From Desulfomicrobium sp. UBA5193 (GTDB lineage Bacteria; Desulfobacterota; Desulfovibrionia; Desulfovibrionales; Desulfomicrobiaceae), in NCBI GenBank assembly GCA_002412965.1, contig DHWB01000004.1, forward strand, positions 248,001 to 312,000: a stretch of 64,000 bases of DNA, written 5' to 3'. Of this stretch, positions 26,650 through 34,000 are shown one piece after another. A program made the translations under genes and the position numbers. The notes under the pieces are model-generated. The model saw only the letters and a program-made list of their open reading frames with translations, did no database searches and was not told the origin of the DNA. The number at the start of each line of letters is the position of its first letter. Position 1 is the stretch's first letter.

Positions 26650-27936
26650 ATGTCGAAACGTTTTTATGTCATGGTCTTTTCCGTTCTGTTCGTGATGGCG
26701 AGCATTGGCGCCCCTTTGTGGGCCCAGGACAATGCGTCCGCCCCTGCTGTTGAGGCAACCCAGGCTGCTCCTGCTGCGGCAACTCCCGCAGCCCCTGCTG
26801 TTGAGGCAACTCCTGCCGCTCCCGCCGCTGCGGTAGCGGAAGCCCCGAAAGCCGCAGCGACAGGCAGCAAGTTGCAGAAGGCCATTGCCAGCGCTCCTCA
26901 GGGCACTGAAAAGGGTCAGATTGATCCTGCCAAGCCCGCCGGTTTTCTGGGCATCCCCGGCGCTCCGAATGTGAGCGTTGTCGTCGCGTTGCTCTGGGCA
27001 GTGTGGGTAGGCTGGATTTTCTCCACCGTCGGCGCTTTTGGTGGCGTCATGGCCGGCGTCGGCCACATGAGTGTTTTTGGCTTCGGTGAATATGCGGGCG
27101 CGTTCAAGAAGACGGCTCCTGACCTGGGCAAGGTTATAACCGACTCCATCAAGGCTTCGAACCAGTTTCTGGTCGGTACGTCCGCGTTGATCAGCTCCAT
27201 CAACTACCTGAAGATGAAGCGTCTGGTCCTGCCGCTGGCCATCAGCCTTGGCCTTGGTTCCCTCATCGGCGCTTATGGCGCTGCAGCCCTGTCTGCAGGC
27301 AAGCTCGATTTCAAGTCCTACCAGGGCTACTTCGGCATCTTCGTTCTGGCGCTGGGCGCGTACCTCATTTATGAAACCTCCCCCGCAGGGCAGGCCAGCA
27401 AGAAGACAGCCAAGGCCGCGGCCAAGGCTTTTGAAGACAACGCCAAAAGAATGCGCAGCGGCGAAAAGGTTGATTTGACTGCCGGGCTGAAGATCGAAAC
27501 ATTCACCCCCTTCACCTGCGCCTTCACTTTCTTCGGTGTTCCTTTCAAGTTCAATCCGCTGATCCCCTTCCTGGGTGGTATCGTCATCTCCGCCATTGCA
27601 GCCTTCCTGGGTGTTGGCGGCGGATTCCTGCTGGTTCCTTTCCTGACCAGTGTGACCCAGCTGCCCATGTATCTTGCCGCCGGAACCTCCGCTCTGGCAG
27701 TGTTGATCAGCATGGTCACCAGTATCATCACCCTCATGACCAAAGGCACGCCCATTGACTGGGTCCTGATCGGCACCGAACTTGTCGGCATCACCGTCGG
27801 TTCCCTCATCGGCCCCAGAACGTCCCAGTATTTCTCCGATGTCATGCTGAAGCGCATCTTCATCGTTCTGGCTGTGTACGTTGGTCTGGGCTATCTTTTG
27901 GCCGGCTTCTTCGGTATCAAGATTCCCGGCGTTTAA
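26650..27936 (+). CDS. TauE/SafE (TSUP) family anion exporter with signal peptide and Ala/Pro linker
   Basis: A 428-residue membrane protein. Residues 1-26 (MSKRFYVMVFSVLF to PLWAQ) form a cleavable-looking signal peptide. An Ala/Pro-rich linker of about 60 residues follows with two copies of APAVEAT, encoded by an imperfect DNA repeat at 26740 and 26788. The TSUP domain then covers about 105-428 with eight or so helices and the family pattern FLGVGGGFLLVPFL. A charged loop of about 40 residues (KKTAKAAAKAFEDNAK on) interrupts the two halves. TSUP proteins move sulfite, sulfoacetate or similar anions; in a sulfate reducer a sulfur-oxyanion role is plausible but unproven. GGAGG precedes the ATG. 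Confidence 0.87.
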   Translation: MSKRFYVMVFSVLFVMASIGAPLWAQDNASAPAVEATQAAPAAATPAAPAVEATPAAPAAAVAEAPKAAATGSKLQKAIASAPQGTEKGQIDPAKPAGFLGIPGAPNVSVVVALLWAVWVGWIFSTVGAFGGVMAGVGHMSVFGFGEYAGAFKKTAPDLGKVITDSIKASNQFLVGTSALISSINYLKMKRLVLPLAISLGLGSLIGAYGAAALSAGKLDFKSYQGYFGIFVLALGAYLIYETSPAGQASKKTAKAAAKAFEDNAKRMRSGEKVDLTAGLKIETFTPFTCAFTFFGVPFKFNPLIPFLGGIVISAIAAFLGVGGGFLLVPFLTSVTQLPMYLAAGTSALAVLISMVTSIITLMTKGTPIDWVLIGTELVGITVGSLIGPRTSQYFSDVMLKRIFIVLAVYVGLGYLLAGFFGIKIPGV

Positions 27937-27948
27937 GTTTGATTATCG

Positions 27949-27975
27949 ACTCCCCCGGCCCGGCCGGGGGAGTTT
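27949..27975 (+). terminator. Rho-independent terminator after the TSUP gene
   Basis: The inverted repeat ACTCCCCCGGCC/CGGCCGGGGGAGT with a minimal loop ends in TTTT. It lies only ten bases before the next gene's ATG, so that gene depends on read-through or its own start. Confidence 0.8.
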
Positions 27976-27984
27976 TGGATTCCC

Positions 27985-28518
27985 ATGCTCCTCCAAGCTT
28001 TTTATCTTCTCGACGCCTGGCTCATAGCTCCATTCAGGTGGACTTCCTCGGCCATGACCGGGTTTTTCTTCGGGTGCCTTCTTCTGGCAGTGCAGAGCGT
28101 ATTCATTGGTCGGCTTTGCACCAAAGCCATGATCAGGCTTCAAGGCAAACATGGCCTCAAGCATGAACGCGAGGCGGCCGAGCGCTCGGAACTTGCCATC
28201 GAAGCGTTGAAAGCCAATGACAAGAACGCCTATCTGGCCCAGAACACCCTGGCCAAAGATGCCTATGGACATTCAGCGGCCTTGGCCGTGGGCAAGGTGA
28301 CCGCCTCCCTTTGGCCGGCCGTCGCGGCTTTGGCATGGCTCGATCTGCGTTTTCGGAACATCCCCCTCGAACTTCCCTTTGCCGTACCCGGCCTTGGGTC
28401 CTCCGTTCTTTATCCCTTCTATTTCATTCCCATTTATTTCTTCATACGATTTTTTTGGGCCTATGCCGATCGGCGGTTTTCCCATTGGCGCCAGACAAGG
28501 CGCGAATCCGGGCAATAA
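27985..28518 (+). CDS. Small membrane protein of unknown function
   Basis: 177 residues with about three membrane segments: one at about 20-42 (FFFGCLLLAVQSVFIG), a cytoplasmic-looking charged stretch (GKHGLKHEREAAERSELAI), and two near the C-terminus (LWPAVAALAWLDLRF, and LYPFYFIPIYFFIRFFWAY). The tail is basic. The helix-charged loop-helices plan recalls DUF106/EMC3-type proteins, but I cannot show homology. The ATG lies just after the TSUP terminator hairpin, and the only purine-rich stretch (GGGGGAG) is inside that hairpin, so translation could be gated by it. It may assist the TSUP exporter. Confidence 0.6.
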   Translation: MLLQAFYLLDAWLIAPFRWTSSAMTGFFFGCLLLAVQSVFIGRLCTKAMIRLQGKHGLKHEREAAERSELAIEALKANDKNAYLAQNTLAKDAYGHSAALAVGKVTASLWPAVAALAWLDLRFRNIPLELPFAVPGLGSSVLYPFYFIPIYFFIRFFWAYADRRFSHWRQTRRESGQ

Positions 28519-28647
28519 TGGGGGGATCCTTGGGATTGGCCTTTTTTGTTCGTTTGAATTAGGTTTTTCAGGTCGGCGTCCGCAATTTGATCTCGGTGTT
28601 CCACCTGTTGCGGAATTTTCACCACGTGGTAGGCCTCAAGGAGCAAG

Positions 28648-30345
28648 ATGGATACAACGCGGCTGTTTTCCCACTGGACTTTTGACTCCTTCGCACCTGG
28701 GTCCATTCCTCGGGTCAAATACAATGCCTTTTGCGAGATCCACCGGGAAAGCAGCGTGTGCTTTTCCCTTCTCGCCCGCTTCGAGGAACTGAGTACGGGA
28801 CGGGAACTGGTGGACTGGTGCCGCGTTTCAGGATTGGCCGCCCGCTTGAGCGCGGCCATCCGCGATCTTGTGGATCAGCTGCAGATCATGAATCCCGTTG
28901 AATTCATGGATGCGCACGACTGGGTAGCCAAATTGAGCTTTTATACCCGTCTGTCCACAGAGCACTCATCCACACCTGCCCATCCTCCCTACCTGCTGAT
29001 GCTCGACTCGGAAGAGGCCAAAAGCGGATATTCTTGGGTTCCGCAAGCGGTAAATCTGCAACGACGCCGGCCTGCGCTCATCGTTACCCCATCCCTGTAT
29101 CAGTATTTCATTGAAGCAAACGACCTGCGCGACAAACTCGATGCGTTGCTGCGTAAACTTGACCTCAATAACAAGATCGCGACGGAGGATCTGAGCGAGA
29201 AGGCGCGGGCCTTGATTCGTGTCGGGACGCTGCCGCAACGCCTGCAAAGCGAACTTGAGATCGCGGCCGTGGAGCTTGCTCCGGGCGGGAAACTGCTGGA
29301 ATTTCGGATTGTGGCGGGTACCGGGCCTGACGCCGTCCTGATCGGGGAGTCCGGAGGGGTGCGGCCTGCGGACTTTTTTTCCGGCTGGCTCAAGGCCGCA
29401 GCCTGCAAGTTTTCTTCCTCCGCGCTTGCCTTGCGCCTTTCTCTCGGGCTTGCCGACGAAGAGCATCCGCTGACCGTGATCGCATATCCGGCGGACCAAA
29501 CCGAAGCGGTCGATACCTGCTCCCTGTGGAGCGGCGCGCCCGACACGGGCGCGCTGGTCGCCCGGCTGGAACAGACCCTGCCGAGGGTAACGCAGCTGCA
29601 CGTCTTTCAAACCCAGGGCGCTGCGCTGCGCCCTGAACACTGCCGTTCCCTGCACGATCTGGTCTGCCTGTGTCTGGAACGTGGACTGGCGCAGATTTTT
29701 TCCTTTGCCGGCGAACCGGCTCGAGGTCTGGGCGGGATCAAACAGCTGCGTCTTGAAATCCCCGTGGTCATCAACATCTTCAACCTTGGCGGGGGGCTGT
29801 TCCCTTCGGCTGCGGAGCGGGCATCGATCTCCATGGAGGATGTACGCTCCATTCCGGCCTGGTCGTTGTTCCTGGGGCTGGTCTGTCCCGCGGTGGCCTG
29901 GTCGGGGGCGGTGCATGAAGAGTCTTCTCCCAGGCCCCATTACAGCAGCTATGCGGTCCTTTCACAGTTTTTCATGCACTGCACCCTGCGGCTTGCGCAG
30001 AATCTTTACGTGGCGGAATGCTGCTGCGAGGACGCTTCAGAAAAGTATGTCCAGTTCCGCTTCAAGGGCGGGTCCGGGAGGAACGCGGAGCGCAGGCGCA
30101 GGCTTGAAATCATGCGCCTGATTCTTGAAGGTGAAGGATTTGAGGTCATCTCGCGCGGAGATTATCTGGAGGCGATGCGTGAAGGTGAGGAGGATGTGTA
30201 CCTGCAGCGCAATCTGGTCTGCATCGGACTGCTCATCGCCTGGATTCAATCCACCGGGGTCGAGGCCCTTGGGGAACTGACCCCGGAGCAGGGCCGGGAT
30301 CAGTTTCGTCGTCTGCTTACCCGCTCCATGTCCGATCCGAACTAA
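28648..30345 (+). CDS. Stand-alone homologue of the C-terminal module of PEP/pyruvate-binding proteins
   Basis: A 565-residue soluble protein. The last third carries IPVVINIFNLGGGL, then a YAVLSQFFMHCTLRLAQN helix, then QFRFKGGSGRNAERRRRLE. From memory this order matches the C-terminal extension of large PEP-synthase-like proteins of Desulfovibrio. The nucleotide-binding, phosphohistidine and PEP-binding domains of those enzymes are absent. The N-terminal half (about 1-250) is helical and unfamiliar. AAGGAGCAAG precedes the ATG. The stop overlaps the convergent nadB stop by 3 bases. Function unknown. The resemblance suggests a regulator or sensor linked to C3 metabolism, which is inference. 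Confidence 0.6.
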   Translation: MDTTRLFSHWTFDSFAPGSIPRVKYNAFCEIHRESSVCFSLLARFEELSTGRELVDWCRVSGLAARLSAAIRDLVDQLQIMNPVEFMDAHDWVAKLSFYTRLSTEHSSTPAHPPYLLMLDSEEAKSGYSWVPQAVNLQRRRPALIVTPSLYQYFIEANDLRDKLDALLRKLDLNNKIATEDLSEKARALIRVGTLPQRLQSELEIAAVELAPGGKLLEFRIVAGTGPDAVLIGESGGVRPADFFSGWLKAAACKFSSSALALRLSLGLADEEHPLTVIAYPADQTEAVDTCSLWSGAPDTGALVARLEQTLPRVTQLHVFQTQGAALRPEHCRSLHDLVCLCLERGLAQIFSFAGEPARGLGGIKQLRLEIPVVINIFNLGGGLFPSAAERASISMEDVRSIPAWSLFLGLVCPAVAWSGAVHEESSPRPHYSSYAVLSQFFMHCTLRLAQNLYVAECCCEDASEKYVQFRFKGGSGRNAERRRRLEIMRLILEGEGFEVISRGDYLEAMREGEEDVYLQRNLVCIGLLIAWIQSTGVEALGELTPEQGRDQFRRLLTRSMSDPN

Positions 30346-31925
30346 TCCTTGCGGAAATGGCAGCCGCGGTTGGTCTTGTTGCGCAGGGCCGCCGTGGTCA
30401 CGATGTAGGCGGTCTGGCAGCCATGGAAAAGATCCACCGATTCCTTGCAGATGCGGATGGACTTGTAGAAGGAATGCAAGCGCTTGTTCAGGTTGCGCAG
30501 GTCCTCGAAGGCCCGCTCCAGGCGCGGGGTGGTGCGCATGATGCCCATGTAGTTCCACATGGTGCTGCGGATCGTGGCCCAGTCCTGGTTGATGAGGGCC
30601 GGGTCCTCCATCTCGGTCTTGCCGGAGGTGATCCAGTCCGCGATGGAGTCCTGCAGACGCTGGCTCAGCACGCAAGAGTCCTCATAGCGGTCATGGATGT
30701 CTTCGGCCGCGCTCACTCCCCACAGCAATCCCTCCAGCAGGGAAGTCGAGGCCAGCCTGTTGGCTCCATGCAGGCCGGTGCAGGCCACTTCTCCGGCTGC
30801 GTAGAGCCCGTCCAGGGTGCTGCGTCCACGCTTGTCCACAAGCACTCCCCCACAGGAATAATGCGCCGCAGGTACCACCGGGATGGGATCCTTGGCCATG
30901 TCCACGCCGCTTTCCTTGCACTTCTTGTAGATGGTCGGGAAGCGTTTGCGCAGGTTCTGATCCACATAATTGGCCGCGTCCAGAAAGACGCAGTCTTCTC
31001 CGGTCTTGAGCAATTCATCGACAATGGCCCTGGTCACGATGTCGCGGGGAGCCAGCTCCATGCGTTCGTCGTAGCGGGACATGAAGCGTTCGCCCTTGAC
31101 GTTGAAGAGCCTTGCGCCTTCGCCGCGCACCGCTTCGGAGATCAGAAACTTGCGGTCGGCGCGGTGAAACAGGGCCGTGGGGTGAAACTGAATGTACTCC
31201 AGATTCATGACCGTTGCGCCTGCCCGGTGGGCCATGGCCATGCCCGAACCTATGGATGAGGAGGTGTTGGTGGTGTGCAGAAAGATCTGGCCCAGGCCGC
31301 CGGTGCACAGCACCGTGAAGTCGGCCAGGATTGTGTTGGGTTCGTTCGTTTCCGAATTGAACACGTAGGCGCCCACGCATTGGTTGGTCAGCTGGTAGCG
31401 AAATTCGAGCTTGGTGGAGTGGTGGCGCGTGGCCAGGAGGTCGATGGCCGTGCGCTGGTAAAGGATGCGGATATTGGGATGAGTGGTCACCGCCTTGACT
31501 AGACTGTCCTGAATGGCCCGGCCGGTGTAGTCGGCGCAGGTCAGGATGCGATGCACCGCATGGCCGCCTTCTTTGGTCAGGTACCAACCCCCATCCTTGG
31601 TGTGGTCAAAGGGTACCTGCACCCGCTCGAAGAGGATTTTTTCCACTGCCCTCGGCCCTTCTTCGCACAAGAAACGGACGGCGGGGTCATAATTGTATTC
31701 CCAGCCGGCGGTGGTGATGTCCTTGGCAAGCTTTTCGGGCGAATCCTCCGCGCTCGTGTATACGATGCCGCCCTGGGCCAGGGCCGTGTTGCCGTTGTCC
31801 AGCGAGGTGCCGGAGGAGAGCAGGGTCACTTCGTGGCCCTTGTCGGCCAGGCACAGGGCTGCGGTGCAGCCGGCAATGCCCGAACCGATGACGAGGACTT
31901 CGGTCTTCATGCGGGAGGGAGTCAT
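30342..31925 (-). CDS. nadB: L-aspartate oxidase NadB
   Basis: A 527-residue flavoprotein that oxidises L-aspartate to iminoaspartate, the first step of NAD synthesis. The N-terminal FAD motif is GSGIAGCTAALCLADKGHEV. GGHAVHRILTCADYTGRAI and the capping domain HYSCGGVLVDKRGRSTLDGL are as in NadB, with LHGANRLASTSLLEGLLWG near the end of the FAD domain. The C-terminal helical domain is complete. ATG 31925 is preferred over 31910 because TAGGAAATAATC lies before it. It is the last gene of a nadC-nadA-nadB operon. In an anaerobe fumarate may be the electron acceptor. Confidence 0.96.
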   Translation of the reverse strand: MTPSRMKTEVLVIGSGIAGCTAALCLADKGHEVTLLSSGTSLDNGNTALAQGGIVYTSAEDSPEKLAKDITTAGWEYNYDPAVRFLCEEGPRAVEKILFERVQVPFDHTKDGGWYLTKEGGHAVHRILTCADYTGRAIQDSLVKAVTTHPNIRILYQRTAIDLLATRHHSTKLEFRYQLTNQCVGAYVFNSETNEPNTILADFTVLCTGGLGQIFLHTTNTSSSIGSGMAMAHRAGATVMNLEYIQFHPTALFHRADRKFLISEAVRGEGARLFNVKGERFMSRYDERMELAPRDIVTRAIVDELLKTGEDCVFLDAANYVDQNLRKRFPTIYKKCKESGVDMAKDPIPVVPAAHYSCGGVLVDKRGRSTLDGLYAAGEVACTGLHGANRLASTSLLEGLLWGVSAAEDIHDRYEDSCVLSQRLQDSIADWITSGKTEMEDPALINQDWATIRSTMWNYMGIMRTTPRLERAFEDLRNLNKRLHSFYKSIRICKESVDLFHGCQTAYIVTTAALRNKTNRGCHFRKD

Positions 31926-31934
31926 GATTATTTC

Positions 31935-32954
31935 CTACCGGCAGGCGTCCAGCATGCGTTCCAGGGCGAGACGCGCGGGCTCGGCTATGTTTTCGTCGAC
32001 CCGGACGGGACTGGCCGTGTCCAGGCCTTGCAGGGTGCGAGCAAGATTTTCTTCGGTGATTTTGGCCATGTTCGAGCACAGGGCCGTGCGCAGGGGGCGG
32101 ATATCCTTGTCCGGATGCCTGTCTTTGAGCCGGTTGACCAGGTTCCACTCCGTGCCGACGAAGATCGTGGCTCCGCTCCTGGCTTCCGCCACGGCCTTGA
32201 TCAGGTAGGAGGTGGAGCCGGCCCCGTCGGCCGCGTTGACAACGTCCGGGCTGCACTCGGGATGGACCAGAACCAGGGCTTCGGGATGGGCGGCCCGCAA
32301 GCGGGTGATCTGTTCAGGATGAAATTTCGCGTGGATGGCACACAGTCCGGGCCAGAGGTACAGGCGTTTCGCAGGGCTTGCCGGAGCGATCAGGCTGCCT
32401 GCGCCGCGCACATCGAGACGCTTGATCTCATCCTCCTTGATTCCCAGGGTCCGGGCCGTGTTCCGGCCCAGGTTCGCGTCGGGCAGGAAGATCACCCCGT
32501 CTCCCTGTCCCAGCGCCCAGCGCAGCATGGTCGCGGCATTGGCCGAGGTGCATACGCTGCCGCCATTGCTGCCGCAGACCGCCTTCACCGCGGCGGAGGA
32601 GTTGACGTAGGTCAGGGGGATGATGCGCGCCCCCTCGCGGTTTAGGGCCGTGATGACCGTCTCGACCAGCGGGGCCGGGGCCATGTCCGCCATCACGCAG
32701 CTGGCGCCGGTGTCAGGGATGTGCACCTTCTGCTCAGGCCGGGCCAGGATGGCCGCCGTTTCGGCCATGAAGTGCACTCCGCAGAAAACAATATGCTCGG
32801 CCGTGAGGCCATCGATGCGCCGGGCCAGCTCCAGGGAGTCGCCCAGGATGTCGGCATGCCGCACCACCGCGTCGGACTGGTAGTGGTGGGCCAGGATGCA
32901 CAGCCTGGAGCCCAGCGCTTTTTTGCGTTCGGTGATTTGTTGAGCCAGAGTCAT
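31935..32954 (-). CDS. nadA: Quinolinate synthase NadA
   Basis: A 339-residue 4Fe-4S enzyme that condenses iminoaspartate with dihydroxyacetone phosphate to quinolinate. It contains ILAHHYQSDAVVRHADILGDS, VFCGVHFMAETAAILARPEQ, LVHPECSPDVVNAADGAGST and LCSNMAKITEENLARTL. The cluster cysteines fall within the FCGVHF, HPEC and CSNMAKI motifs. The start ATG 32954 overlaps the nadC stop by four bases (ATGA), and nadB begins nine bases after the NadA stop. All three act in sequence, so the operon order is functional. Confidence 0.96.
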   Translation of the reverse strand: MTLAQQITERKKALGSRLCILAHHYQSDAVVRHADILGDSLELARRIDGLTAEHIVFCGVHFMAETAAILARPEQKVHIPDTGASCVMADMAPAPLVETVITALNREGARIIPLTYVNSSAAVKAVCGSNGGSVCTSANAATMLRWALGQGDGVIFLPDANLGRNTARTLGIKEDEIKRLDVRGAGSLIAPASPAKRLYLWPGLCAIHAKFHPEQITRLRAAHPEALVLVHPECSPDVVNAADGAGSTSYLIKAVAEARSGATIFVGTEWNLVNRLKDRHPDKDIRPLRTALCSNMAKITEENLARTLQGLDTASPVRVDENIAEPARLALERMLDACR

Positions 32955-33823
32955 GCTTCCTCCCGGGGGCTTTGGGTCAGGCGCATGGAGAAATCCGCGA
33001 CGGTTGCGGAGTGCGTGATGGCGCCGGTGGAGATGTAGGTCGGTCGCAGCTCGGCCAGGGCGCGGATGGTCGCGAGGGTCACGTTGCCGCTGATTTCCGA
33101 TTCGATGTGGGGCGGGATGAGCCGCAGGGCTTCGGCCGCCGTCTGCACGGGCATGTTGTCGAGCATGATGCGCTGGGGCGAGAGGCTCACGGCCTCGAGC
33201 ACATGAGCCAGCGTCCGGCACTCGACTTCCAGTGGCGGGCAGACGTCGTAGGCCGCCCTGACCCGGTGCACGGCCGTGGTGATGGAGCCTGCCTGATCGA
33301 TATGGTTGTCTTTGAGCATGAGCATCTCTTCGAGGTTGGCTCTGTGATTGTGCCCTCCGCCCATGCGCACCGCGTATTTTTCCAGATAGCGGTGTCCGGG
33401 CGTCGTTTTGCGGGTGTCCAGCACGCGCACGCCGGTGCCTTCCACGGCCTGCACGAAGCGGCTTGTGGCGTTGGCCACGCCGGAGAGGTGGCAGATGAAA
33501 TTCATGATGACCCGCTCAGCCTTGAGCAAGATCGGTGCCGAGCCCTGGATGCGGGCCACTTCCCGGCCACGCTCGACCGCGTCTCCGTCGGCCGCGAGCA
33601 GGGTCACGCAGGGCTTGAGGACGTGCATGCGTTCAAGCACGATGGCGATCAGGGGCAGGCCCGCGACCAGGGTGTCCTGCTTGGACACGATGGAAGCATG
33701 CAGGATGGATGCGGGCTCAAACAGGGCCTCGGAGGTCAGATCGCGACCGTCTTCCTCCAGCGCCAGATCCACGAGCCGGTGCAGCAGGTCCAGACGATCA
33801 TCACGGAAAAAAAGGGAAAACAT
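32951..33823 (-). CDS. nadC: Nicotinate-nucleotide pyrophosphorylase NadC
   Basis: A 290-residue type II phosphoribosyltransferase that makes nicotinate mononucleotide from quinolinate and PRPP. Key motifs are EEDGRDLTSEALF, RVIMNFICHLSGVAN, RVLDTRKTTPGHRYLEKYAV with GGGHNHR, and the barrel strand IMLDNMP. ATG 33823 has AAGGAATCCGGC upstream and fits the family start. It is the first gene of the operon. A possible promoter, CGTCAA/TGACTA on the minus strand (-35 TTGACG 33890-33885, -10 TAGTCA 33867-33862, 17-base spacer), lies about 40 bases upstream. Confidence 0.96.
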   Translation of the reverse strand: MFSLFFRDDRLDLLHRLVDLALEEDGRDLTSEALFEPASILHASIVSKQDTLVAGLPLIAIVLERMHVLKPCVTLLAADGDAVERGREVARIQGSAPILLKAERVIMNFICHLSGVANATSRFVQAVEGTGVRVLDTRKTTPGHRYLEKYAVRMGGGHNHRANLEEMLMLKDNHIDQAGSITTAVHRVRAAYDVCPPLEVECRTLAHVLEAVSLSPQRIMLDNMPVQTAAEALRLIPPHIESEISGNVTLATIRALAELRPTYISTGAITHSATVADFSMRLTQSPREEA

Positions 33824-34000
33824 GCCGGATTCCTTGCGGGAAGGGAGTTTGGTTTGGCTGTTGACTAGGAAAAGGACCACCTGTCGTCAAGCTGCAAATG
33901 GTCCATCTCCGGGTTGCGCTTGACGATGCCGCGTGTCATGTTGGCTCATGATGTGTATCCAAATGAACCGCCGCCGGGCTCCGCGCAGCTGGAGGTTTGC

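Noticed and set aside
26417..26695. 92-codon frame in the TSUP leader with a hydrophobic stretch (FAFFLGTVIGGAILYERF)
   Set aside because: No ribosome site before its ATG, it runs 46 bases into the TSUP gene, and its hydrophobic part coincides with the hairpin. It may be fortuitous, though I cannot exclude a leader peptide.
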